From the NCBI GenBank assembly GCA_947454235.1, contig CANGIY010000026.1, forward strand, positions 1 to 45,244: a DNA stretch of 45,244 nucleotides, read 5' to 3'. A model generated the notes under the pieces. It had not been told where the DNA came from, did not search any database, and was given only the letters and a program-made list of their open reading frames with translations. This stretch comes from Chitinophagaceae bacterium. GTDB lineage: Bacteria > Bacteroidota > Bacteroidia > Chitinophagales > Chitinophagaceae. The translations under genes and the position numbers were made by a program. Below, one piece after another: positions 7,624 to 16,322 of this stretch; the first letter of the stretch is position 1, and every line of letters begins with the position of its first letter.

Positions 7624-9027
7624 TTATACAAGCATAATTCTCTGGAAGCGTTCATTTCTTTTAATTAATAAACCAACTTCTTTTTTTAACATATCCTCAT
7701 CATGCATTTTAAGAATTATCAAAGGTTTTTTTGCTTCTGTTGCGTGAATTAGATACCCCAACATTCTGTACGAAATGCTTAATGCAATGTTAGACATGGA
7801 GATATCAACCACAATTTCATCGCATTCCAATTCGAAATTGTAATTCTTTAAGTGTTCCGCTTTCACTAAACTCATTTCTCTAATTTTTATATTGCATGGA
7901 TTAATAGCCTGAAAAATTGACTCCAATTCGTCAAATGAAAATATATACTTATTCGGTGGCCCGGCAACAAATTCCATTTGACACACAGCGTCATATTTTT
8001 CAATAAAGAGTTTATATACTTTAAGCCCCTGTCCTCCGTCCCTTGATGCAGCTTCAAACGTATTGAAAGTAGAGTTCGAATAGTCAGTAATAATTAATTG
8101 GTTATCAGACATTTCCAGAAAAACGCTATTTGCGTAATTATGATGAAATAAATTTAAAACAATTTCTGTGACGAACTGAATGAGATCTCTTCTTAAATTA
8201 TTTTCAAGTTTTAAGCTCTCATTCATAAAAAAAGCCACAACATCCTCGTCGCTCTCCGACTTCAACTTAATATTACATTGATGAATATCAGGCTTTTTTT
8301 CAAAAAATGCAAAGGGATAGTAACCGCTTAACTGCGTTTGAATGAATGGGGTCTGTTTATAATCACCGTTGTAAAGGATCTTAATCAAAGCATATTCATG
8401 AATATTAAATAACGATAAACAATTTGTTTCAGAATTATACAACTTATTATTGTCAATTGCGTCCAACAAATATTTTGTGAACAATCCATTTTTATATTTT
8501 GGAATTGCTGCCGATCTTTCATCGGCTTTACACGAACATAAAAAGAAAACTCCGTCTGAATCTGCAATATATCGCTGGCTATAATACTCGTTCATTCCAG
8601 ATAACTCAGCTCTATTTTTAAATTCGATATCCATTCCAGAATGACAAGCATCAAGAATGAAAATTTTATGAAAAGTGCCAAGCGAATTAATGTCAGTGAA
8701 GATGTCCTGCATCTTCACCTTTATTTCATGAAATTCCAGGTAAGTTTCGTCCAGATATTTACCATGTCCCGAAAAATAAAACAGCACACAGTCCGTTTCA
8801 TCATTTATTGACGGCTTGAGTTTTTCTAGTTCATCTTTGTATTTCTCTAAGACATTAACAGGTGCGTTTTCCGTGCTAATTATCACCTTGATATTATCGT
8901 CAAGAAAATTACAATTGGAAATAAGACGTTTTTTTAACTGCAAAACATCATTATCGCAATAGTGCAATTCATCGGGAGCCTTGTAATCATTAATTCCAAC
9001 CAATATGGCGTATCTAATTTTGCTCAT
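7624..9027 (-). CDS. Caspase-family protease fused to a GHKL-type ATPase and STAS-like tail
   Basis: 467 aa. Residues 1-240 are a peptidase C14 (caspase/metacaspase-like) domain starting RYAILVGINDY, with the catalytic dyad His88 (FYFSGHGKY) and Cys128 (LDACHSG). Residues 276-366 resemble a GHKL/HATPase_c domain of the anti-sigma-kinase sort: an N-box Glu288-x3-Asn292-x3-His296 (EIVLNLFHH), a weak G1 box (ITDYSN) and a G2 box GGQGLK at 331-336. The last ~70 residues have the alternating pattern of STAS-like/DUF4325 tails found next to such ATPases. The ATG at 9027 lies 14 nt inside the hsdS stop, so the gene is translationally coupled to hsdS. It is probably an abortive-infection protease gated by ATP binding or a protein partner. 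Its targets are unknown. Confidence 0.8.
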   Translation of the reverse strand: MSKIRYAILVGINDYKAPDELHYCDNDVLQLKKRLISNCNFLDDNIKVIISTENAPVNVLEKYKDELEKLKPSINDETDCVLFYFSGHGKYLDETYLEFHEIKVKMQDIFTDINSLGTFHKIFILDACHSGMDIEFKNRAELSGMNEYYSQRYIADSDGVFFLCSCKADERSAAIPKYKNGLFTKYLLDAIDNNKLYNSETNCLSLFNIHEYALIKILYNGDYKQTPFIQTQLSGYYPFAFFEKKPDIHQCNIKLKSESDEDVVAFFMNESLKLENNLRRDLIQFVTEIVLNLFHHNYANSVFLEMSDNQLIITDYSNSTFNTFEAASRDGGQGLKVYKLFIEKYDAVCQMEFVAGPPNKYIFSFDELESIFQAINPCNIKIREMSLVKAEHLKNYNFELECDEIVVDISMSNIALSISYRMLGYLIHATEAKKPLIILKMHDEDMLKKEVGLLIKRNERFQRIMLV

Positions 9028-10234
9028 GGACTTTGTCTGTTTTTTTTACCTTCAATTTTCCACTAATCAACCTTGGCAAAAACCTGTCTCGGATTTGACG
9101 CAATTGGTCATTTTCACTTTTTAGAATTTCAATTTGTTCAAAAAATGGTTTTACAACAACTGAATATTTTTCTTGAAGGTCAATGTCTGCAACAAGGACT
9201 TCTTTTGAAATTAACTCCCCCCAATGCCGCTTATACTCAGTTGTTTCGACTAAACTTTCGATTAAAAAAAACAGATAATATATTGGCATGTTTTTTTTAG
9301 ATGAAAATGGAATAACATTTTCTGCCAGTGAAAATGGCTCTATCATAACTCGCATCTTACATGTGTGATCGCCAAATATAATCATTGGTGTTTCGGAAGT
9401 AGCCGTATGATCTGGCAGATTATTGTGATATCCGACCAAGTCCTCACTTGACTGACCAATCACAACTATCTTTCCATTTATCAGCAACTCATGTGGTTTA
9501 TAAGTTCTACCGAATTTCTTTCTGTCAACCAAATCTTTCACTTTGAGAACTTCCCAATTTATGGGAGCACCCTTAAGAAACTTTATATTTTGAAAGTCAG
9601 GAAATCTTTTTCTAACAAACCACTCTTTATATATCTCTCTTGCGGATTCTTCCAACAAATTAATCCTGTGATTATTTAGCTCAATAAAGTCATCATAGCA
9701 ATTCAGTAAAGATGCTATGATTTCCTGCTCCCTACTGTCAGGTAGGCTAAATAGTTTATAGTTCGAAAATTTAGTCCATTGAAAACGTGCCACACCCGTA
9801 TGTTGAGTATGAAACATGTATGAAATCCTGGCTTCGTATAAAAAGCGTAAATACCAGTAAATAAATGATGGCACTGCTTTATTAACATCAATTCTGATAA
9901 ATCTGCTAAAACTGGCACATGTAAATTCGTATTTGCCATTCTGTGAAATGAATTTTTCCGAAATGAATACCACTCTGCCAGTTGGCATGTCTTCTGTTCC
10001 ACCTGCTGTCTCTATCAGAATATCATTGGCTTGAAGTTTTTTTCTCCCTGCGATTGCTTTGGGGATATATCGTTTGGGTATACCCTCAATACTGCCTGAT
10101 TTTAGCTTTTCAAAGGCAGTTCCCCTTATTACAAGCATCTCTGTATGGTTAGGAAGAGGTTCTCCCTTGCCCCATTCACCGTCCTTACTTTCCTCAATCA
10201 AAGTGGAAAGACATATTGGCTCAATTTTGTTCAT
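9014..10234 (-). CDS. hsdS: Type I restriction enzyme, specificity subunit S
   Basis: 406 aa with the usual two target-recognition domains, each followed by a conserved helix: REQEIIASLLNCYDDFIELN near residue 170 and a second helical spacer near 360-395 ending RDRFLPRLISGKL. It determines which split DNA sequence the enzyme methylates or cuts. It overlaps the end of hsdM by 14 nt and itself is overlapped by the caspase gene by 14 nt, so hsdM, hsdS and the protease look like one translation unit. Both recognition halves seem present, so the subunit is probably functional. The DNA target cannot be read from sequence. Confidence 0.92.
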   Translation of the reverse strand: MNKIEPICLSTLIEESKDGEWGKGEPLPNHTEMLVIRGTAFEKLKSGSIEGIPKRYIPKAIAGRKKLQANDILIETAGGTEDMPTGRVVFISEKFISQNGKYEFTCASFSRFIRIDVNKAVPSFIYWYLRFLYEARISYMFHTQHTGVARFQWTKFSNYKLFSLPDSREQEIIASLLNCYDDFIELNNHRINLLEESAREIYKEWFVRKRFPDFQNIKFLKGAPINWEVLKVKDLVDRKKFGRTYKPHELLINGKIVVIGQSSEDLVGYHNNLPDHTATSETPMIIFGDHTCKMRVMIEPFSLAENVIPFSSKKNMPIYYLFFLIESLVETTEYKRHWGELISKEVLVADIDLQEKYSVVVKPFFEQIEILKSENDQLRQIRDRFLPRLISGKLKVKKTDKVHEQN

Positions 10235-12053
10235 AAGTGATTGATAGTAGGTTTTTATTTATTAGCTTTTCTAAATCTACCGCTTTTGAGTTCAGCTCAT
10301 TCAGCTTACTATGCCGTTCTTTCATTTCTGACAAAAACTCGTCTTCGGTTAACCCGTCTTCTTCAATTACAACACCCACATACCTTCCAGGGTTCAAACT
10401 GTAATCGTGTTCCTCCAATTCCGCCATTGATGCGGCTTTGCAAAGCCCAATTACATCTTCATATCCACCGTTAGGGAAGCGTTCATTCAACCAACTAATC
10501 TGATATTGAAAATAGGTTGCTTTATCTTGAAGTTCTTTATGCTTTTTGGTGGCCTCATCCAATGACTTTTCCCATTTTTTTAATTCCTTATCATTGTCAG
10601 GCTTCGCTTTTTGAATCTTTTCTACTTCCTTAGCTTGAGCTTCAGCCTTGTTTGTGTATTCGGCTACCTTGGCCGCATATTTTGCTAATAACTCAGTTAA
10701 CCTTTCATTTTCGCCGCGGTAAAGGCGCACTATGGTTGCAATGTTCTGAATATGCTCCGGCGTAAACTCGCGCAAAGCACGGGTTACCTGTTTAAAGATA
10801 TTACGAGCATCTATAAACAGAACTTTATGTTCTGTTCCCTGCCTTGCTTTATCAAAAAACCATAGGGTAGCAGGTAGCGTAACTGTGTAGAACATATTTT
10901 TTGGCAGGGTGAGCATACAATCAATAACACCGCTTTTAATAAGGTTCTTGCGTATGTCCGCCTCGCTGTTTCTTGCATCACTGGCACTGTTTGCCATTAC
11001 AAGCGCAGCCTTGCCTTTATCGTTTAAAGAAGTGGCAAATAGGTTTATCCAAAGGTAATTACCGTTGGGCACTGTGTTGGTATCCTTTTCTTTATTTCCA
11101 CTGCTTTTAGTTTTGTTCTGTGGAATGCCATATTCGTTGAACCGAGGCTGCCCCTTAACCTTATCGAGGTTCACATCATCCACATTGAAGGGTGGATTGG
11201 CCATTACATAATCAAACCTTCCGTAACTGTTAAACGGATCTTCATAATAGCTATTGGCGGGCATTATTTCGCCACGCAAGCCATTTACTGCAAGATTCAT
11301 TCTCGCCAGCTTCACGGTTTCAGGCGTTCGCTCTGCACCATAGACCATAAGGTCTTTAGTGTCTGTATCATGTAACTCTTCTCGTCTGCGATCAACAAAG
11401 TAAGAGCTTTGCACAAACATACCTGCGCTGCCACAGGCAGGGTCAAAAATGGTTCCTTTGTAAGGCTCAATGATTTCTACCATCAGCTTCACAACGCTGG
11501 TAGGTGTGAAGAACTCTCCACCTCCTTGTCCTTCAGCAAGTGCAAATTCTGCCAAGAAATACTCATAGACCTTGCCAAAAATATCACCGCTTGCACTTTC
11601 AGGAATATCAGCAAATATTTTGAGCAAGCTTTTAGGTAAGCCTCTGTCATCCTTTGAATAGAGTTTGAAATATTCATCTTTCGGCAAACTGTTCTGCAAT
11701 TCAGGCTTATGAAGTTCTATAAGCTCCATCGCATGCTTTATTGCCTTGGCAATATCTTCCTTTTCAGGAAGGTTTAGCAAGTATTCAAATTGCGCCTCTG
11801 GTGGCAGGTAAAAGCCACATTCTATTATTGCAAGTTCAATTTCGGTTTGTTGCTTTCTCTGATTAGCCTGAGCCGCAATTATTGCGTCAATCTTTGGCTT
11901 TATCTTGTTGTAACGAATTGAAGCAAAGCGCAGGAATATCAGCCCTAAAATAGGCGTAGCATATTCACTAGCTTTCAAGCCACTATCTACCCTTAATTTA
12001 TCAGCCGCTTGCCAAAGTCGTGATTCAAGTTCTTTTAGTTCTTCCTGGGTCAT
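10221..12053 (-). CDS. hsdM: Type I restriction enzyme, N6-adenine methyltransferase subunit M
   Basis: 610 aa. It has the N-terminal HsdM helical domain, the GGGEFFTP turn around 177-184, SAM-binding motif I DPACGSAG at 204-211 and catalytic motif NPPF at 286-289 (gamma-class N6 adenine methyltransferase). The C-terminal part includes a charged coiled coil (roughly 455-515), longer than in the shortest HsdMs, and ends with a segment that contacts HsdS. It lies 43 nt downstream of the ABC-3C ATPase and overlaps hsdS. It should methylate host sites and form the M2S core with HsdS. Confidence 0.95.
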   Translation of the reverse strand: MTQEELKELESRLWQAADKLRVDSGLKASEYATPILGLIFLRFASIRYNKIKPKIDAIIAAQANQRKQQTEIELAIIECGFYLPPEAQFEYLLNLPEKEDIAKAIKHAMELIELHKPELQNSLPKDEYFKLYSKDDRGLPKSLLKIFADIPESASGDIFGKVYEYFLAEFALAEGQGGGEFFTPTSVVKLMVEIIEPYKGTIFDPACGSAGMFVQSSYFVDRRREELHDTDTKDLMVYGAERTPETVKLARMNLAVNGLRGEIMPANSYYEDPFNSYGRFDYVMANPPFNVDDVNLDKVKGQPRFNEYGIPQNKTKSSGNKEKDTNTVPNGNYLWINLFATSLNDKGKAALVMANSASDARNSEADIRKNLIKSGVIDCMLTLPKNMFYTVTLPATLWFFDKARQGTEHKVLFIDARNIFKQVTRALREFTPEHIQNIATIVRLYRGENERLTELLAKYAAKVAEYTNKAEAQAKEVEKIQKAKPDNDKELKKWEKSLDEATKKHKELQDKATYFQYQISWLNERFPNGGYEDVIGLCKAASMAELEEHDYSLNPGRYVGVVIEEDGLTEDEFLSEMKERHSKLNELNSKAVDLEKLINKNLLSITYEQN

Positions 12054-12096
12054 GTTTTATTGTAAGTATGAATTGTTTTTAAATGATTGATTTCCG

Positions 12097-14079
12097 TTAC
12101 AAATACCAAGCTTCGGGTATTAGTTTTTTGCCGTCACGCCATACGTCAACCTCGTAAACTCCTTCGATCCCTCCATAGATCGTGTCATCAGCATGGTCAA
12201 GAATAATACTTTGCCATCCTCCCTTTGTTGCATTAATCGAATTGGCAATTGTTCTAAAAATATTTTTCACTGCATCGACATCTTCATCGTTAAATTTCTG
12301 GTCAACACTGGTGCCATCACTGACCTTTTTTAATTTAGGGAAATATACCTGACTTGGTTGGTCAAAGATTACGAACGAAGGAACGCAAGAATTTGACTGC
12401 TCTAAAAAATACTCCTGCATTGAGCACATCAATCCAATGTGAAATGAAACCCAATTTGATGCACTACCAACTTCTGCAAGAAAATGCCAATTATTATCAT
12501 TACTTAAAACGGAAATATTTAAGTCCTTTATGTCAAATCTTGGTGCAATTTTTCGATATTTCTCCTCAACATCCAAAGTTTTTAAATGATTCAAAATCCC
12601 TTGAGATATCTTGGCTGTGGCACTATAAACTCTTTTTTGCACACCGTTTAAATCGACAATTTTTGACAGTCTATCAAATTCCTCTTGTAGAGATTCAATT
12701 TCAATTTGGTATGTACCACCATCTACAAGGCTTTCAAATGTTTCTGTCGATGCTTTAAGATGCCCAATAAAAAGAAACATGTTTTTGCGCATCTGAAATT
12801 CTTCCTGAGCACCTTTATCTCGTGAGATTAGCAAGTCATATCTGCTTTGCAGTTCTTTTTTATTCTCTAATAGTTTTTCAAGCTCAGATTGCAATCTATC
12901 CTCTTCCCTTGAAAATGAAGTTGGCACCTCTGCGACACCTTGAGCTTCAGCTTCGCATTTCTCAAAAGCCACAATAATCTTATCTATTTCAGCCTTGCTA
13001 TTTGGATGGTTATTGCTTCCACAAGCGATACAAACTTCAGATTCGGTCGCAACCTCTCTAAACCATTTCGATATATGGAGTCTTTCAACTCTCTTTTTAA
13101 CAGAATTTCCATAATCAGTAAACCCACTCTTGAGATTCTTTAAATCATTGAGGCGCTTTTTTACTATACTTATTTGGTTGCTGAGAACATTTTCTTCTGC
13201 GTCCAGAGTGGAAATCTCCTTGCTAGCATGCTCGATATTTTCCAAACTTGATTTGGAATACTCAGGTATATTCGCAACGACTTCTTTTGCAATTGCCAAC
13301 AGCTCATTTGAAGAAGTAGAAATATCCACATTTTGGTTAACGAGTCCATATTCTTTTGCAATCTTAATTTGGCCAAGCATGTTCGCAAGCCAAGATGTTG
13401 AAATCGCTTTTGCTTTGTCAAATTCTCTTTTCAATTGGTTGAGCTTTTTCTCGATTTCTTGAATTCTTTGACGTGCGGTCAATATTTCAATAGTTTCAGC
13501 ACCTAAAATATAGGGAAACCAGTTACGCAGGCGCTCACGATGCTCGTGTGCATGAGTCTTGTAAAATAAAATGTTTTGATTTGCTACAATGTCTTGGTTT
13601 TGAAATATTAATGCAACCAAGTCTCTGAAGCCAAGTCGTGCCTGGTATGCCTTTCTATTTTCGTCACTATCCAGGCTTATATAAGGAACTGACGATATTG
13701 CATTGAGAATATTTTTAATTCCTTCAAGACTTTCATTCTCATTAATTATTTTTGGAGGAATACTAATCTTAGAGCCTCTTAAACAATAAAACTTATTTGA
13801 AACCTTATTCCCATTTGGAACCTCTCTGCATATCAGCAATTGATCAATTTCAGTTTGGAATACTACGCCATACCAAGTTGCGTGATCCCTAATCGTGTCA
13901 ATAGGAATGAAGCAATCACTTGAAGCCAAACAGTAGTCAATGATTGGTATAATAGCTGACTTTCCAGTACGCGATGCACCAGTAATAACATTTAGTTTAC
14001 CTGCTTGAAATTCGACCTCTCTTGGGGCAAACTGCTCAGATTTAGGCCAAATAACTAACTTCAGAATCTGGAATTTCAT
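12097..14079 (-). CDS. SMC/Rad50-like ABC ATPase of an ABC-3C system (DUF3732-type)
   Basis: 660 aa. Walker A is GASRTGKS at 34-41, a Q-loop-like segment (FQNQD) lies at 159-163, long coiled coils span about 200-340 and 365-500 with a zinc-hook-like CIAC at 350-353 between them, a signature-like segment lies around 537-550, Walker B/D-loop is FVIFDQPSQ at 569-577, and a His-containing ILDHAD follows at 626-631. Walker B reads D-Q where many ABC ATPases have D-E. This organisation matches the DUF3732 ATPases of ABC-three-component conflict systems. It starts at the stop codon of the middle component (TAATG, 1-nt overlap). It likely senses or clamps DNA ends and controls the partner effector. 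Confidence 0.8.
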   Translation of the reverse strand: MKFQILKLVIWPKSEQFAPREVEFQAGKLNVITGASRTGKSAIIPIIDYCLASSDCFIPIDTIRDHATWYGVVFQTEIDQLLICREVPNGNKVSNKFYCLRGSKISIPPKIINENESLEGIKNILNAISSVPYISLDSDENRKAYQARLGFRDLVALIFQNQDIVANQNILFYKTHAHEHRERLRNWFPYILGAETIEILTARQRIQEIEKKLNQLKREFDKAKAISTSWLANMLGQIKIAKEYGLVNQNVDISTSSNELLAIAKEVVANIPEYSKSSLENIEHASKEISTLDAEENVLSNQISIVKKRLNDLKNLKSGFTDYGNSVKKRVERLHISKWFREVATESEVCIACGSNNHPNSKAEIDKIIVAFEKCEAEAQGVAEVPTSFSREEDRLQSELEKLLENKKELQSRYDLLISRDKGAQEEFQMRKNMFLFIGHLKASTETFESLVDGGTYQIEIESLQEEFDRLSKIVDLNGVQKRVYSATAKISQGILNHLKTLDVEEKYRKIAPRFDIKDLNISVLSNDNNWHFLAEVGSASNWVSFHIGLMCSMQEYFLEQSNSCVPSFVIFDQPSQVYFPKLKKVSDGTSVDQKFNDEDVDAVKNIFRTIANSINATKGGWQSIILDHADDTIYGGIEGVYEVDVWRDGKKLIPEAWYL

Positions 14080-14582
14080 TAGAATACCACTTTTAAATAT
14101 GATGCAATAGTTGATAAATTATGTTGTGAAAACCACATCCCCAAAATTTCAGCCTTTTTTCCTTCACCAAGTTGAGCCTCATTTGGCTTGTTACTTTTAG
14201 ATGGAATCTTTGCAATTTCTTTAGCATATATTTTTCCTGTATCAGTATCCCAAACTATTAGCCCATCTGCAACAGCTATATCCAAGGCTTCGAAAATGTA
14301 TTTTCTTTTCGCCTTTATTCTCGTCTGAATAGAAAGTAATATATCCGAATCCTTATTTTCTTCGAAACTTCGGATATAAGATTGAAGGTCTTTTCTGCGG
14401 TTTGTTATATGTTTAGACAGTCGTTCATTTGTTAAAATTGATAGTGCAATGAAATGTAACAAACCTATCGGAGCATCGCCACTCGGGTGGTTCTTACAAT
14501 AACCTTGCGTAAACTTCCAAAGAAGAAATGCTCCTATAACCGGAGTATTCCAAATTTTAACTTCTTCAACCAAATTTCCCAT
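14079..14582 (-). CDS. ABC-3C system middle component
   Basis: 167 aa, mostly helical. It begins with VKIWNTPVIGAFLLWKFTQG and looks like a small winged-helix/adaptor protein, with GLLHFIALSILTNERLSKHI near residues 40-60. Proteins of this size and style sit between the third component and the ATPase in ABC-three-component systems and are called middle components. It starts 3 nt after the 382-aa gene and its stop overlaps the ATPase start, so the three are made together. It has no catalytic motif. The assignment rests on gene order plus sequence style. Confidence 0.65.
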   Translation of the reverse strand: MGNLVEEVKIWNTPVIGAFLLWKFTQGYCKNHPSGDAPIGLLHFIALSILTNERLSKHITNRRKDLQSYIRSFEENKDSDILLSIQTRIKAKRKYIFEALDIAVADGLIVWDTDTGKIYAKEIAKIPSKSNKPNEAQLGEGKKAEILGMWFSQHNLSTIASYLKVVF

Positions 14583-14585
14583 AGA

Positions 14586-15734
14586 TTATTTTTTAAAAGA
14601 TTGTTCCCATTTAGGATGCCATCCAAGTAATGGTTCATCAGCCAGGGCTTGATAAGTGCCAGAAATTGTTTTTGCGGGTGGGTCCATGTCCCTTATTTTT
14701 TCTATTCTCATTTTACATTGCGTATATAGCAATTGCCCGAATTCTGCATCACCCAAGTTTTTATTAGTTATCCTAAGTTCTCGCCTTTTATTATTCCAAA
14801 AGTCAGTCAATTTTGTCTCAAAATCCTGAGCAACAGTTTCGTCAATAATATCAGCTTCAATCCACTTGCCTCTATTGACTTTTGCTCTCATGTAATCCGT
14901 TACAGCTTCAATTATTTCGTCCTCGTTCTCTAATTCTATTTCAATGAGTTGTTTTAAATATAATGGCTGTTGCTTAATCTGTTTATGGACATCAGAAGAA
15001 TTGGGAGGGTTTTGCAAAGCAAAATCTACAAGTTCTAATGTACGAGATCGGTCAAATAGAACCATAAATTCTTTATCGAACTCTTCCCAAGAAATAATGG
15101 CATTTTGCTTTTGCGAAATTTTATTGATTACCACTTTTTGTAGCCAACCGCTAATATTTCGAAGCGAAAATTCAATTTGACTCTCAGGGATATGTTTTTC
15201 ACGAATTTTCTTCTTTATTGATTCATACCCGTAATCCTCCTTTATTTCCAACTCAAATTTTTTAATAATCTGAGCAAAAACATTACCATGTTTATTAACT
15301 ACGTTGTCATAATAAACCCAAATATCATGTTTGTCAGTTATGTCGGATAGTTCAGCCTTACAATCATCAATAGCTTGGTTTACATCTCCATCTGTTTTGG
15401 CATTATGGAATTTATCTATAATTCCCTGCCGTCCCTTTTTGTTTGTAAATAAAACAAACTGCGTTTTTTCTATTGTCAGATTTTTATTTTCAATAGCGTC
15501 AATCCAGTTAGAAAAAGTTTTCCATAAATCTGTAGATCTATCTGTTAATGGATTTCCTACAATTGAAGACTTGTCTTCTTCTGTGATCGCATTGCCACTA
15601 GCCAATAACAAAGCAACATCTCCTAAATACTCAATGCAAACGCAGTCACCCTGCCCCATACTCAATAGGTGAAATAAAGCACGCGGAAATTGAATCACAT
15701 ATCCTAAAAGTTGACCTGGGGCGTTCGAACTCAT
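14586..15734 (-). CDS. ABC-3C system third component, N-terminal nuclease-like domain
   Basis: 382 aa. The N-terminal 80 residues (PGQLLGYVIQFPRALFHLL, CIEYLGDVALL, TEEDKSSI, then DLWKTFSNWI) follow the pattern of restriction-fold domains in ABC-3C proteins. Asp39 and Glu53-x-Lys55 could serve as a PD-(D/E)XK-type active site. The remaining ~300 residues are helical and end with LADEPLLGWHPKWEQSF, likely the domain that binds the other components. It is the first of the three ABC-3C genes and follows the 81-aa gene by 71 nt. It is probably the DNA-attacking or effector part of the trio. Whether the nuclease site is active is uncertain. Confidence 0.65.
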   Translation of the reverse strand: MSSNAPGQLLGYVIQFPRALFHLLSMGQGDCVCIEYLGDVALLLASGNAITEEDKSSIVGNPLTDRSTDLWKTFSNWIDAIENKNLTIEKTQFVLFTNKKGRQGIIDKFHNAKTDGDVNQAIDDCKAELSDITDKHDIWVYYDNVVNKHGNVFAQIIKKFELEIKEDYGYESIKKKIREKHIPESQIEFSLRNISGWLQKVVINKISQKQNAIISWEEFDKEFMVLFDRSRTLELVDFALQNPPNSSDVHKQIKQQPLYLKQLIEIELENEDEIIEAVTDYMRAKVNRGKWIEADIIDETVAQDFETKLTDFWNNKRRELRITNKNLGDAEFGQLLYTQCKMRIEKIRDMDPPAKTISGTYQALADEPLLGWHPKWEQSFKK

Positions 15735-15805
15735 TTGTAAAACTGATTGAATTTAAATACTAAAACTGTACTATAACAATTCAGAAGTGCAATAGTTTTA
15801 TAAAA

Positions 15806-16051
15806 CTATCTTTCCTTACTCTTATTCTTTGTAGGCTCAACTGAAGGTGTGTTTTTTCGAGACATCCCTTTAAGTCGTCCCTTTACCTTCTCCATCTCAT
15901 ATTCCTGTTTGCCAGAAATGAGGCCGTCCAAGTAGTCATTACCTTCATTGGTATTACCAGAGGCTAACTTCTTAGAAAGTTCCGGCTCATGCTTCGCAAT
16001 GAGGTAGCCATTGTTGAAGCCTTCCGTATATAGTTTTTCGTTCTTTTCCAT
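15806..16051 (-). CDS. Small charged hypothetical protein
   Basis: 81 aa, strongly charged, starting MEKNEKLYTEGFNNGYLIAK and ending in a Lys/Arg/Ser tail. It begins 1 nt after the stop of the HTH gene, so it is co-translated with it. No family recognised beyond a vague likeness to small proteins that accompany HTH genes in Bacteroidota islands. It has no membrane segment. Possible roles are an antitoxin-like partner or an island maintenance protein; neither is supported directly. Confidence 0.6.
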   Translation of the reverse strand: MEKNEKLYTEGFNNGYLIAKHEPELSKKLASGNTNEGNDYLDGLISGKQEYEMEKVKGRLKGMSRKNTPSVEPTKNKSKER

Positions 16052-16052
16052 A

Positions 16053-16322
16053 TTAAAAGGTCTCGTTTACATGTTTACCTAAATACTCATTGATTGAGTC
16101 GTTATCGTACAGAATAATTTTCTTCTCTGGTTGAGAGAAACGAAGTTTACCCTCATCCCTGAGTTTCTGAAGCGTGGTTTTACTTGAAATTCTTAGGATT
16201 TTCATAGCTTCTTCCCCTGAAATCCACCTATCCTGCTTCACGCCCTGTTTTTCTTTTATGCGTGCGACAACCTTTTCAATTAGGGCATAAAAGGCTTCGT
16301 CTTGTAAGCAAATTACTTCCAT
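16053..16322 (-). CDS. Helix-turn-helix (excisionase/MerR-like) DNA-binding protein
   Basis: 89 aa. After a helical N-terminus, residues 31-80 form a typical excisionase-like wHTH: WISGEEAMKILRISSKTTLQ, then KLRDEGKLRFSQPEKKIILY, and a helix (DSINEYLGK). Such genes in Bacteroidota islands act as excisionase/directionality factors or local regulators. It is the first gene of the minus-strand island and faces the tRNA-Met gene, the usual place for an integrase/excisionase module. No integrase is visible in the window. Confidence 0.75.
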   Translation of the reverse strand: MEVICLQDEAFYALIEKVVARIKEKQGVKQDRWISGEEAMKILRISSKTTLQKLRDEGKLRFSQPEKKIILYDNDSINEYLGKHVNETF

